Assembly: GCF_016612995.1 (NCBI RefSeq)
Contig: NZ_JAEOAH010000029.1
Location: 1-64,000, forward strand
Direction of reading: 5' to 3'
Length of the DNA: 64,000 bases
Source of the DNA: Viridibacillus soli
GTDB lineage: Bacteria; Bacillota; Bacilli; Bacillales_A; Planococcaceae
Position 1 is the stretch's first letter; every line of letters starts with the position of its first letter. Position numbers and translations under genes: made by a program. The notes beneath the pieces are model-generated. The model searched no databases and was not told the DNA's origin. It was given only the letters and a program-made list of their open reading frames with translations. Shown piece after piece: positions 8,860-17,221 of this stretch.

Positions 8860-9870
8860 CTAATCGATTAAATCTTCTATCGTTTTCGTATACAGTTCAA
8901 CCCAAGCTGAAAATGACTTTTGATCATCCCAAGTCACTGCGCCGATAGCCTTTGCACAGCCCCAATCTAGGATTCGTTGCTGCAGCATATGTACTTTTAA
9001 TCGCTGAATAATATGTCCTTTTTCATAACAATCACCTAAATAAATCGATAGGAAATGATTTGCTACATCTAGTTCGTTCTGATCGATGTAAATCGTTAAT
9101 ATCTTAATCAAATCAGCCAAAGGATCTCCAAAATAGGCATTTGTAAAATCAAATACACCACTTATCTCCCAACCCGATTCTCTATTACTAAGCAAAAAAT
9201 TGCCGGGCTTAAAATCTCCCATTACAAATGTAGGTATATCAAATTTATCAAATGAATCATTCGCTTGTAGTAATACATTGTCAATCCAAGCAATATCATT
9301 TGGTGTTATTTCTGAATACTTTTTGGCATCTTCCACCCAAAATCGGATTCTGTTATATAACCAGTTTGTATAGTTCCCTTCAAATGGACGTAAGCTTTGC
9401 GTTTTCGCATCAAACTCACCGCTCTCTTTAACTCTCCAACTATGTAATTGTAATAATGTATCAGCCATTACTCCAGCAATCTGTAGTCTATCTTCTTTTG
9501 TTAAGTTCTCCACTATTACTTGATCATTTAAATGCTTTCCTTTTAAACGCGGCATGATCGCATAACTCCAGCCAAAAAGAGCTTTCGACTGCTCAATGTT
9601 ATACGGGGTGGGAACAGATACGTTGCTACGATTAGTTATATTATGTACAAAATACTGTTCCTCTTCGAATTGCCCGGGAAATAGTGGATTGCCTTTCAAT
9701 ACATATTCTCCTTTTGAAGAATGAACGAACATCGTCTGCCCCATTGCCCCATTAGCAGTTCTTTCCGCGGAAATGAGTTTTCCAAAGTCAAATTGATCGA
9801 GCATTTGCTGTAATTGCTCATTCGTAATATCGCCTAATTTATTGGATGCAAATATTATTTTTGTCGTCAT
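8860..9870 (-). CDS. Aminoglycoside phosphotransferase (APH)-family kinase
   Basis: A 336-residue protein-kinase-like fold enzyme. The catalytic loop reads MGDFKPGNFLL, where the usual HGD has Met in place of His. The metal-binding motif is FDFTNAYFGDPLADL. The N-terminal lobe has a hydrophobic beta sheet and VLKG, the likely ATP-binding lysine. APH relatives phosphorylate aminoglycosides, macrolides, homoserine or other small hydroxyl compounds, so the substrate cannot be named; a resistance role is possible but not shown. The ATG follows GGAGG. Its neighbours are other stand-alone enzymes, so the context says little. Confidence 0.85.
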   Translation of the reverse strand: MTTKIIFASNKLGDITNEQLQQMLDQFDFGKLISAERTANGAMGQTMFVHSSKGEYVLKGNPLFPGQFEEEQYFVHNITNRSNVSVPTPYNIEQSKALFGWSYAIMPRLKGKHLNDQVIVENLTKEDRLQIAGVMADTLLQLHSWRVKESGEFDAKTQSLRPFEGNYTNWLYNRIRFWVEDAKKYSEITPNDIAWIDNVLLQANDSFDKFDIPTFVMGDFKPGNFLLSNRESGWEISGVFDFTNAYFGDPLADLIKILTIYIDQNELDVANHFLSIYLGDCYEKGHIIQRLKVHMLQQRILDWGCAKAIGAVTWDDQKSFSAWVELYTKTIEDLID

Positions 9871-9930
9871 TCATGTCCTCCATATAGTAAATACGATTAT
9901 TAGTTTGCGTTCATCATAAAATGATTCAAT

Positions 9931-10473
9931 CTAATCTTTATACCATGCCTCTTCAAATTCGATATTAAGTGCTTTGCCAAATAGTGCTCCCCACTGTATA
10001 AAGCCAGAACCCCTAGCCGTTATGATATTGCCATCTTGCACAACTAAATCCTCTACATAGTCTACATCATTAAAGAAACCGGATTGTTCTCTATCTTTTT
10101 CTAGCAATCCAACTGTGTATTTTTTCCCCTTTAGCAAGCCCGCTTTTGCCAGTAACATCGGAGAACTAGAAATACTAGCGATAACAAAGTTTTCTTGGTT
10201 AACTATCTTTTGAATAAATTCAATATACCTTTCGTTTTCAACTACACTTACAATATCCATACATCCAGTTAGTAAAAGGCTATCAAAGTCTTGATAGTTA
10301 ACTTGATCTATCGTTTCATCAGCAATACATGTTAGCCCTGCCTCACCGCTTACGCCTTCTTTCGTTAGTGCAATCACAGATATTGGCTTTCCACCCTGCA
10401 TTAATATGGATAAAGCCGTCGTCAATTCATACTCACTAAATTGCGGATATAATAAAACCGCCGTTTTCTTCAC
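9931..10473 (-). CDS. DJ-1/PfpI-family protein lacking the usual nucleophile Cys
   Basis: A 180-residue single-domain protein of the DJ-1/PfpI superfamily (glyoxalase/chaperone/protease-like fold). It begins with the first beta strand KKTAVLLYPQFSEYELT and carries the family glutamate region. At the nucleophile elbow, where relatives have A-x-C-H-G-P, it reads ASISSSPMLLAKAGLL, so the reactive cysteine is replaced by serine. Later family features (GNIITARGSGF) are intact. The missing cysteine argues against classical DJ-1 chemistry and suggests a binding, regulatory or altered-chemistry role. It lies between the phosphotransferase and GNAT genes on the same strand, with gaps of 60 and 37 bp. 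Confidence 0.8.
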   Translation of the reverse strand: MKKTAVLLYPQFSEYELTTALSILMQGGKPISVIALTKEGVSGEAGLTCIADETIDQVNYQDFDSLLLTGCMDIVSVVENERYIEFIQKIVNQENFVIASISSSPMLLAKAGLLKGKKYTVGLLEKDREQSGFFNDVDYVEDLVVQDGNIITARGSGFIQWGALFGKALNIEFEEAWYKD

Positions 10474-10510
10474 CTGTAAAACGTCTCCATTCTTTATGAT
10501 TCTGAAATTC

Positions 10511-10954
10511 CTATATTAGTTTTTTCACCATTGTAAAATAGCTACTACCAGGTGGATAATCCTTGATTTCTCCTACAACTTCATACCCTTTTAACTCATA
10601 AAAAGAACGCGCTTGAAAGTCATAAGTCGTTAATAATGCTTTTTCAGCACCCTTTTCAATCGCCAACTTTTCCGTTTTATTTAGTAATTCACTCCCTAGA
10701 CCTTTACCTCTAAATTCTTCACCAAACCAAAAATCATTTATTTCAACCCAATTCCAATATACTTCTGCCGATATACCACCAACCCATTGTTGCTGCTCAT
10801 TCGTTACAATAATATTGATGGGGTGCCTAGAACCTACTTTTCTTACCTCTCTATGGTGAATGGAGTGTTCATTATTAAACTCCATTATCTTCGTGCTTAA
10901 AAAAGTCGAGAATTCCTCGTTTTTATCTAGTGAAACTTCTATTTGATAATTCAT
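10511..10954 (-). CDS. GNAT-family N-acetyltransferase
   Basis: A 147-residue acetyl-CoA-dependent transferase. The acetyl-CoA pyrophosphate loop reads EEFRGKGLGSELL (Q/R-x-x-G-x-G/A), preceded by a beta strand (WVEINDFWF) and followed by the helix and the FYELKGYEVVG motif typical of GNAT C-termini. Overall length and order match the small-molecule or protein acetyltransferases called YobR/RimI-like. The start at 10954 (MNYQIEV) has AGAGGTGT upstream. Substrate unknown. Confidence 0.85.
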   Translation of the reverse strand: MNYQIEVSLDKNEEFSTFLSTKIMEFNNEHSIHHREVRKVGSRHPINIIVTNEQQQWVGGISAEVYWNWVEINDFWFGEEFRGKGLGSELLNKTEKLAIEKGAEKALLTTYDFQARSFYELKGYEVVGEIKDYPPGSSYFTMVKKLI

Positions 10955-11150
10955 CTTTGTACACCTCTACTTTTTCAAATATTCATTAATTTATAACGCT
11001 ATTTCTAAATTAATAAGATATTAGTCCATCACAATTTATTCCTAACATAAATTTTAAATTTTAACCAATTTGATAGTGAGTAAATTGGAATTGGAACATA
11101 AAATATGGCTGAACTTTGATAATAACTGGGCCTATAATTAAAACTTAATT

Positions 11151-11180
11151 CACCATCTAGTACATGAATATAAGATGGTG
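11151..11180. terminator. Hairpin, likely terminator
   Basis: Arms CACCATCT (11151-11158) and AGATGGTG (11173-11180) lie just past the stop of the small membrane gene. The T tract is weak. Confidence 0.5.
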
Positions 11181-11196
11181 AGTTACTTTATAGACA

Positions 11197-11415
11197 TTAT
11201 GACGATTTGACGTATTTTCTTTTAAACCTTCGAACTGTAAAAACAAATAATAAGACACTTAATAAAACCACGACAATTCTGTGCCCTACTTTGGGTTCAC
11301 CAAATACATGGACGAATACATCCGAAATGGAAGGGAAACTAAGCCATCCTAATAATAAAGGTAGAAAAAAGATTCCCGTCAGAAAACCTAGGATTGAATA
11401 CAGATATTTACTCAA
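11197..11415 (-). CDS. Small two-helix membrane protein
   Basis: A 72-residue protein with hydrophobic segments at about 6-28 and 46-64 and a Lys/Arg-rich C-terminus (RRFKRKYVKSS). This implies two membrane spans and a cytoplasmic tail. It starts with TTG, but a strong GGGAGGG site seven bases away supports it. An open frame on the opposite strand over the same bases is its shadow. No family was recognised. It may be monocistronic, ending at the hairpin at 11151-11180. Confidence 0.65.
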   Translation of the reverse strand: MSKYLYSILGFLTGIFFLPLLLGWLSFPSISDVFVHVFGEPKVGHRIVVVLLSVLLFVFTVRRFKRKYVKSS

Positions 11416-11602
11416 ATAGATTCCCTCCCCTATACGTAAAAGAATAGATCCAAACTGTCATTTTGCTAACACTGATTTTACCATAAAGTTCTATTTTTAA
11501 AAACATTTAGCACGATGAATAAATGTACTTATATTTCATATATAATCAATAATTATGCGTGGAATAAGATTAATTTCCATTATGTTTGGGGGTAAAAAAA
11601 GA

Positions 11603-12085
11603 ATGGTAATGCCAACACATATTGTTGCTGTAGGTGGTATCGTGGAGGATGAAGATGGCAATATTTTTTTAGAAAAGACACATCATGGTGGATGGATTTT
11701 TCCTGGTGGGCAAGTCGAAGTTGGAGAGAATCTAATGGATGCTTTAATTAAAGAAGTAAAAGAAGATAGCGGAATCGGCATTACTATATCTAGCTTAATT
11801 GGCGTATATTCAAATACAAGAATTCATAAATGGTACGATGGTATAACTGATGTTCCTACAAAGTTAAAACTAGATTATATTTGCAGACCAGTTGGTGGAG
11901 AATTGGGTATTTCAGAGGGAACGTCTCATAGTTGCTGGGTTGCAAAAGATAAAGTGCTGGAACTGATTAAAGCACCAGCTATTTGAACTCGTTATGAAGC
12001 CTTTTTGAACTTTATTGGGAATATAAATTATATGGATCATGTTGCTAAAACAGAATTTGAATTAAAGTTAAATAGGACTGTATAG
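11603..12085 (+). pseudogene. Nudix hydrolase with a premature stop
   Basis: From an ATG at 11603 (GGGGG site upstream) the frame encodes a Nudix domain. The box reads GGQVEVGENLMDALIKEVKE with D and SGI following, so Lys replaces the usual Arg and Asp replaces one Glu. At codon 129 a TGA interrupts it (stop ends at 11986). The same frame then continues for 32 more codons, TRYEAFLNFIGNINYMDHVAK and onward, to a TAG at 12085. That continuation matches the usual C-terminus of such enzymes, so a CGA-to-TGA change most simply explains it. The shortened product (128 residues) keeps the Nudix box but loses the last helix. Confidence 0.7.
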
Positions 12086-12106
12086 AAATGGTTTATAGTT
12101 TTAAAA

Positions 12107-12138
12107 AACCGGTCATAGCTTATCCGCTATGACCGGTT
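12107..12138. terminator. Bidirectional terminator between Nudix and lipoprotein genes
   Basis: A perfect 13-bp stem, AACCGGTCATAGC with GCTATGACCGGTT. On the minus strand it is followed by TTTTTT, ending the lipoprotein transcript. Confidence 0.85.
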
Positions 12139-12142
12139 CATA

Positions 12143-12976
12143 TTACATTTCTTGTGCTTTTTCTGTTACTTCTTTAGGAACGGTAATTGGTTTGACACTG
12201 TTGAAATTGCTAATGTTCAAGTCTGTGTTTGCTTTCATTTTCATTTCGTTGCCATCTACTTTCATCGTCATATTCATAATTGTTTTCATACGATCGATAT
12301 TGTAGTTGTCTTTGTTAATATAGATAACGTACTGAACATCATCAAATGCCATTTTATCAATTGTCGGTTGTTCACTTTGTGTTAACTGAGAAAGTTGAGC
12401 TTCCATTTCAGATTTGATGAATTTTGTAAATTTCTCACCTTCAGCTTTTAGCGTTAAGACATATTTGTCACCTTCAGTATCAATTTTGAAGTCTTCTACA
12501 AATTCACTAAGCTTTTTCAGCTGCTCTGAAGGATCGGATTGCTCTTTATAAGAACCTAAAACAAGGTCATATTGATCTTTTGACATCTTCATCCACTGAT
12601 CCATAGTTGATTCCTTCATATAGAATCCTGAATCTGTCAAATAGCCTTCCATTTTAATATCCTCTACATCTTCCATACCTTCATTTTGCATCTTAGTTGT
12701 AGATGTAAAATAAGAACTAAGAGGGTCTGCAATAACATCCATCTTCATATCGCTCGATACATCAATCGACATTTCTTCCTCGCCGTCTTTGAACATCATA
12801 TTTTGCTTAATAATACCTTTTGCAGAATAGCTTTTCAGAGACTCTTGTTGTTTTAACGTTTTCTCATAAAGCTCCTTCGCTGTTATATCCGAATCGCCAA
12901 CTTTTTCATTTGCACCACATGCGCCAAGTACAGCCGCAACTAGAAGCAATACGATTGGCAAAAACCATTTTTTCAT
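12143..12976 (-). CDS. DUF6612-type lipoprotein, copy A
   Basis: A 277-residue protein with a signal peptide and lipobox (LGAC, Cys about residue 20), so anchored to the outer membrane face. The mature part has the LYEKTLKQQESLKSYSAKG opening and repeated beta segments of the LolA/LppX-like fold to which DUF6612 proteins are thought to belong. It is closely similar over its whole length to the copy at 30561-31397 and more distantly to the one at 14912-15703. The ATG follows GGTGGGG. A strong terminator starts just past the stop, so it appears monocistronic. Function unknown; lipid or lipoprotein handling is an inference from the fold. Confidence 0.8.
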   Translation of the reverse strand: MKKWFLPIVLLLVAAVLGACGANEKVGDSDITAKELYEKTLKQQESLKSYSAKGIIKQNMMFKDGEEEMSIDVSSDMKMDVIADPLSSYFTSTTKMQNEGMEDVEDIKMEGYLTDSGFYMKESTMDQWMKMSKDQYDLVLGSYKEQSDPSEQLKKLSEFVEDFKIDTEGDKYVLTLKAEGEKFTKFIKSEMEAQLSQLTQSEQPTIDKMAFDDVQYVIYINKDNYNIDRMKTIMNMTMKVDGNEMKMKANTDLNISNFNSVKPITVPKEVTEKAQEM

Positions 12977-13172
12977 TAACTAACCCCACCTTTTAACTTT
13001 GAATAGACATTAATAATTACCTATAATGGAAAAACCAATAAATCTATCCATTAATAATATAATACGAGTATCATGATAATAAGTTTCACTTTTTTTTGAA
13101 ATCTATATAATCTATATAATCTATACAGGCGTGTTTATTAACCAATTTTAACCATTACTATTAAAGTAGTAG

Positions 13173-13233
13173 GTTGATTTCCGCTATGGGATGCTCGCTT
13201 TCCGCAGGCAAGCACCGAGCCGCTACAATCAAC
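13173..13233. repeat. Short copy of a palindromic Bacillaceae intergenic repeat
   Basis: Begins GTTGATTTCCGCT and ends GCTACAATCAAC, so its ends are near-inverted copies, with TCGCTTTCCGC inside. A longer relative lies at 52920-53036. I recall similar GC-rich dispersed elements from Bacillus genomes. The wider gap 12977-13452 shows nothing else except the lipoprotein promoter region. Confidence 0.6.
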
Positions 13234-13452
13234 TAAAAATGTAGTAACATACTTAAGTATTGAACATAAAATAACTATGTTAATGGTAATTAACAACCTA
13301 ATATTTACCTAATCAACACACCTGTAATCTATATTAAATATCTGGCATAGGAATGGAAAATACAAATCACTACTTTATAGGGACTTCAAACTAACAAGGT
13401 CATTAATGCTAAATAAATTGGACATGCTAATGCAAAACACGATAATTTCCAT

Positions 13453-13893
13453 CTACTTTTTTATATCAATTAGCATAAACTTTTCACATACAAGAAGCAT
13501 ATCTTCTGAAAATCCAAGTCCATATTTATGTAATTCAGAACTGAAGTAGTTTACGTGAATATCTTTCCAATTTTGATATGTACCATCACCTTCAGCAATT
13601 GCAAATTCTTTAGTCACCTCATTAAAAGGTATTAGTGAAACTTTAACTGTCTTAATAATCGCAACAGGTTGTTCTTCGCTATTCAGAATAATGCCGTATT
13701 CATCAATCATAGGTAGTGGCTTATTTTCTAGTTCATAGAAAACATGTCCTGAACATGTCGCTGTTTTAACCCCTGTAATTACCTGCTCGGCAAGTCTATC
13801 TGAGGTATCACCGAACATCCAAGCACTTACTGAAGAAGGACTATCCCGATTTCCCCAATATTCGTTCCAATAGGTTTGTGCTGCTATATTCAT
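13453..13893 (-). CDS. ASCH-domain protein
   Basis: A 146-residue protein of the ASCH (ASC-1 homology) fold, a PUA-like RNA-binding or nucleoside-modifying domain. The motif GVKTATCS and the closing EGDGTYQNWKDIHVNYF are characteristic of the YqfB/ASC-1 group. The usual W-x-E before the first strand is replaced by the N-terminal WNEYWGNRDSPSSVSAWMFG. The ATG follows CAGGAGG. The HTH-like gene at 13912 and the Nudix gene at 14240 lie upstream on the same strand with short gaps, so a small operon is plausible. Some ASCH proteins are acyl-cytidine amidohydrolases, but that activity is not established for this one. Confidence 0.8.
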   Translation of the reverse strand: MNIAAQTYWNEYWGNRDSPSSVSAWMFGDTSDRLAEQVITGVKTATCSGHVFYELENKPLPMIDEYGIILNSEEQPVAIIKTVKVSLIPFNEVTKEFAIAEGDGTYQNWKDIHVNYFSSELHKYGLGFSEDMLLVCEKFMLIDIKK

Positions 13894-13911
13894 TTTTAAA
13901 ACCTCCTGTAT

Positions 13912-14184
13912 TTATTGTTGATTTAATATAAAACTAAGCATTATAACATTTACACATATCTCCAACTCAAAGTCTTTTTTTACTGGTATATTTTTCATAA
14001 AATCTAATAAATCTTTTTCTTCTACATTTATAATTTTAGCTATATTGCTAGTAGATAATTTATATTCTTCTATCAACTTATCATTTAAGATTAATTGAGC
14101 TCTTTCTTTCGGCTTAATCTCTGCAAATCCATAATTCAACATAGGTAATTTATACGCTATTCTTTCTCTTTCATCTTCTGTCAT
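13912..14184 (-). CDS. Small HTH-like protein of unknown function
   Basis: A 90-residue acidic protein. I chose the ATG at 14184 (MTEDERER) because AAAAGGAAAATTGT precedes it; an earlier in-frame ATG at 14205 lacks a site. The middle (LSTSNIAKIINVEEKDLLDFM) has the spacing of a helix-turn-helix. The same arrangement occurs in small Bacillus proteins with HTH annotation. No membrane segment. It sits between the Nudix and ASCH genes on one strand. DNA binding is only a suggestion. Confidence 0.6.
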   Translation of the reverse strand: MTEDERERIAYKLPMLNYGFAEIKPKERAQLILNDKLIEEYKLSTSNIAKIINVEEKDLLDFMKNIPVKKDFELEICVNVIMLSFILNQQ

Positions 14185-14239
14185 ACAATTTTCCTTTTGA
14201 TGCATTATATTGTTTATTTTATTAAAACCATTTGTTATT

Positions 14240-14644
14240 CTAAAAAGATAGAAAGAATGGCTCTCCTTCGTGGCTTAAGCAATGTAAAAGTTCTTCTTTA
14301 AAGTCTTCATTTTTTATAAGTATTAAAGCCTCTTTAACATCGAAGAATCCAACTTCTAAACTTTCTGAGCTAGTGCAAAATTTAGAACTTATAGGAGTTC
14401 CTAACCACCAAAAATTGCAGATATCCCTATTTTTTTCTTGAGATATTCCGCAAAACTTAATCAGTTCGATATCTATGCCTGTCTCCTCTTTCACTTCTCT
14501 TATTACAGTCTCTTTAATCGTTTCATTTTGTTCCACTTGACCCCCTGGTAATTCCCAACCTCTTTTAGGATCTCTTTTTAGCAGTATTTTATTTTCTTTA
14601 TTAACGACAACAGCTCCTGAAGTCATAATAAACTTCATAGTCAT
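14240..14644 (-). CDS. Nudix hydrolase
   Basis: A 134-residue Nudix pyrophosphohydrolase with a complete box: GGQVEQNETIKETVIREVKE followed by ETGI (G-x5-E-x7-REV-x-EE-x-G-I). Such enzymes cleave nucleoside diphosphates linked to another group; the substrate cannot be read from sequence. The ATG at 14644 has GGGGGATAT directly upstream. Its A overlaps the TAA of the truncated hydrolase frame (TAATG). This kind of overlap usually means translational coupling, and points to an older two-gene operon. Distinct from the interrupted Nudix gene at 11603. Confidence 0.85.
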   Translation of the reverse strand: MTMKFIMTSGAVVVNKENKILLKRDPKRGWELPGGQVEQNETIKETVIREVKEETGIDIELIKFCGISQEKNRDICNFWWLGTPISSKFCTSSESLEVGFFDVKEALILIKNEDFKEELLHCLSHEGEPFFLSF

Positions 14645-14775
14645 TATATCCCCCTTTTTATTGCTTCAATAAACCTGATCTGATCATCTAACATGATCAA
14701 GTGATCGGTATCTTCGAATATGATTAACTTCGTATTTGCATGCTCCTTTTCATTTAAACACACATCGTAATCATG
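14644..14775 (-). pseudogene. Alpha/beta-hydrolase C-terminal remnant
   Basis: The minus frame after a TAA reads HDYDVCLNEKE, then HANTKLIIFEDTDHLIMLDD, then IRFIEAIKRGI and a stop overlapping the Nudix ATG. Asp in DYDVC and His in DTDHLIML fit the last catalytic acid and histidine of alpha/beta hydrolases. The N-terminal two thirds, including the nucleophile, are absent, so this is a deletion remnant of about 43 codons. Confidence 0.65.
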
Positions 14776-14911
14776 TTATGTTTTCTAAATAATTACATTT
14801 TTATACAAAGAAAATATCATCAATAATACTTTATTTTTCCTCTTTATCTATATTGTAAAGTTAAAAATGACTCTATACATCGATTACAGATTTCCGCTGT
14901 GGAGAGAACCT

Positions 14912-15703
14912 TTATCGCTTTACTTCATCCGGAACAATAATGCTGTCTATTTTATTGATGTTCGTAATTTTTTCATTGGTATTTATATTGACCTTCATCG
15001 CCTCTTTTTTAAAGTCCATTTCAACATCTAATAAAGTTTTAATACGCTCGATGTTATAAGTATCTTTATTAATATAGAAAATGTACTTTGCATCATTAAT
15101 TTTCCATTCAGTTGTAGAGAGTCCTTTTGCATTTTTTATAAACGAAAATTTTGTTTTAAGATTTGACTGCAAATACTTCTTAAAATCTTCTCCTTTGGCA
15201 TCCAACGTTAAGACATATTGATGCTCATCTGCTGTAACTGAAAAGCTGTCTTTAAACTTACTTAATTTATTAAATTGTTCAATTGGATTCTCTGGTATTT
15301 GGTAAAAATTCAACGTCATCTTAATTTGTTCTGAGTCTATTTTATTCCATGGCTCTTCTGGAGATAATTTCAGATAGCTGCCTTGATCAGTCAAATAGCT
15401 CTCCATCTCAATATGCTCAGTCTGAGAACTAGTGTGTATTATTTCAGATTTTGTCAGAGCATAAGTGTTATATGGCTTAAGGGTAACATCCATCTTCAGC
15501 TTACTTTTACCACTCATTCCAACTTCATCTTTTCCTAATATATTATTTAATTTCCGATTATAGCTTCCTGTTACAGAATAACTTTTCACAGATTCTAGTT
15601 GCTTCGATGTTTTTTCATATAGTTCTTTTGATGACAGATCTTCACTACAAGCGCTTAGCAATACTACTAATACCAACACAAATGGTAATATCCATTTTTT
15701 CAT
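14912..15703 (-). CDS. DUF6612-type lipoprotein, copy B (divergent)
   Basis: A 263-residue lipoprotein (lipobox LSAC, Cys about residue 19) that follows the same plan as the copies at 12143 and 30561. It has an ELYEKTSKQLESVKSYSVTG opening, a middle with ESYLTDQGSYLKLS, and a late YIFYINKDTYNIERIKTL block equivalent to their YVIYINKD block. It is clearly related but diverged, and has lost the acidic Met-rich stretch after the first strands. The ATG follows GGGGGCG. Likely an outer-face membrane protein of the LolA/LppX-like fold; function unknown. Two paralogues within about 2 kb point to local duplication and divergence. Confidence 0.75.
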   Translation of the reverse strand: MKKWILPFVLVLVVLLSACSEDLSSKELYEKTSKQLESVKSYSVTGSYNRKLNNILGKDEVGMSGKSKLKMDVTLKPYNTYALTKSEIIHTSSQTEHIEMESYLTDQGSYLKLSPEEPWNKIDSEQIKMTLNFYQIPENPIEQFNKLSKFKDSFSVTADEHQYVLTLDAKGEDFKKYLQSNLKTKFSFIKNAKGLSTTEWKINDAKYIFYINKDTYNIERIKTLLDVEMDFKKEAMKVNINTNEKITNINKIDSIIVPDEVKR

Positions 15704-15933
15704 CGATACGCCCCCTAATCATATAACCGCCTATCAATATCCTATATTTAATATTTTAACCTAAATATACCTATTAACTTCATTATACAATTAATCCATT
15801 TAAAAATATTAAAAAATTGATAGTGATTCATTATTTAGGCCAATTTAACTATGGAAGTTAATTTAGATTCTGGTCTTTTGCAACTGCAACAAACCACCTC
15901 GTATTTCCTCAAACATCCTTACGTAATAAACAA

Positions 15934-15964
15934 AGCGGTCACAGTTATACAACTATGACCGCCT
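15934..15964 (-). terminator. Terminator of the MFS gene
   Basis: Inverted repeat AGCGGTCACAGTT / AACTATGACCGC(C)T lies 28 bp past the MFS stop. The stem is close to that of the terminators at 12107 and 30531. Confidence 0.6.
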
Positions 15965-15991
15965 ATTATAAGTAGGTGACTCATTGTGAAT

Positions 15992-17185
15992 TCAATTGTT
16001 ACTAATTTTAGATTTTACGATTATACAATATAAAATGACAAAACTTATGCCGAGAAGAATAAAAGAACCCATAAGGACTGTGAGCTGTATAGAGATTAGT
16101 TGAGCACCGAGTCCAAGGATTAGTGTAAACAAGATAATACCTATCGATTCGAAGATACTGAATAGACTGATAAATCTACCCATTATTTCATTTGGAATCT
16201 CTTCTTGTATGAATGTTAAAAATCCTGTATTTGCAAATGAAAATGCAAAAGTTAATAGAAAGAACCCGATTGCTGCGCCAACAAAGTGAAAAGAAGTCGC
16301 ATATATGATATATCCAACTGCTGTAAAGATAGCGCCCACACTCATCAATTGCCCAAGCCGCAGATTTTCACTGAATATCGTATTCAAAATAGCCCCTATC
16401 ACAATACCAAGTCCTGCAATACTAACCAAAAAACCATATTGACTATTGCTTAAACCTAGAACAATTGTGGCAAAAGCGGCTTCTAATGAATCTATTGCTG
16501 ACATTAATAACGTTACACCACTAAACAATGCATAGATGATTGTTAGAAATTTTGCAGATTTAGCAAAATGATAAATACGATGCCAATCTTTTTTAATGAC
16601 TTGCCAAGTTATTTTTTCAACCGCTTCATTTTGTCTTTCCAAATGTGGCAAAAAGAATAAAATAAATGCAGAGAAGAATAATGCAATGGCGTTAATTCTA
16701 ATAGCCAATTCGGGTGTGCCAATCATAAATAGAATTCCCGCTATAGAAGGCCCCATTAAAAAACCACATGATTGTACGAAATTTTTCAACGCGTTAAATC
16801 GTTGACGGTTCGTTTCTGGTACCAATTTTGTCATATAAACTAGGGATGTTGGTCTAAATATGGCATTTGCCATGTAAATAAAAAATGAAAATACATAGAT
16901 AACGACTAATGATGTACTAAACGCTAATAACAGTACACATCCCCCTCTAAAGATATCTAAGAAGATCATCACCCTCTTTTGATTTAATCTATCTATCCAA
17001 CTACCAGCCCAAAAACTCACTACTATGTTGGCAATTGGCGACAAAATATATAGAATACTCACCGCCATTGGTGAATGTGTTAACTCTAAGACAATCAGAT
17101 TTAACGCAATGAAATATACCCACTCACCCAAATTTGAAATGGCAATACTACTTAACAAAAGTGCACACTTTTTCCGGTTCCCCAT
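15992..17185 (-). CDS. MFS transporter (MFS_3/EntS-like)
   Basis: A 397-residue major facilitator protein with twelve hydrophobic segments. Between helices 2 and 3 lies GSWIDRLNQKRVMIFLDIFR, the MFS motif-A-like loop (G-x-x-x-D-R-x-x-x-R/K). The family includes exporters of siderophores, drugs and amino acids. Its ATG has AAGGAG 10 bp upstream. The untranslated leader (17222-17505) is a T-box riboswitch, so expression should rise when a particular tRNA is uncharged. That links this transporter to amino-acid supply rather than to drug efflux. Exporter versus importer, and the solute, remain open. A terminator follows at 15934. Confidence 0.88.
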   Translation of the reverse strand: MGNRKKCALLLSSIAISNLGEWVYFIALNLIVLELTHSPMAVSILYILSPIANIVVSFWAGSWIDRLNQKRVMIFLDIFRGGCVLLLAFSTSLVVIYVFSFFIYMANAIFRPTSLVYMTKLVPETNRQRFNALKNFVQSCGFLMGPSIAGILFMIGTPELAIRINAIALFFSAFILFFLPHLERQNEAVEKITWQVIKKDWHRIYHFAKSAKFLTIIYALFSGVTLLMSAIDSLEAAFATIVLGLSNSQYGFLVSIAGLGIVIGAILNTIFSENLRLGQLMSVGAIFTAVGYIIYATSFHFVGAAIGFFLLTFAFSFANTGFLTFIQEEIPNEIMGRFISLFSIFESIGIILFTLILGLGAQLISIQLTVLMGSFILLGISFVILYCIIVKSKISNN

Positions 17186-17221
17186 ACGATTTATTCTCCT
17201 TTTTTATAAAATTGCATAAAA

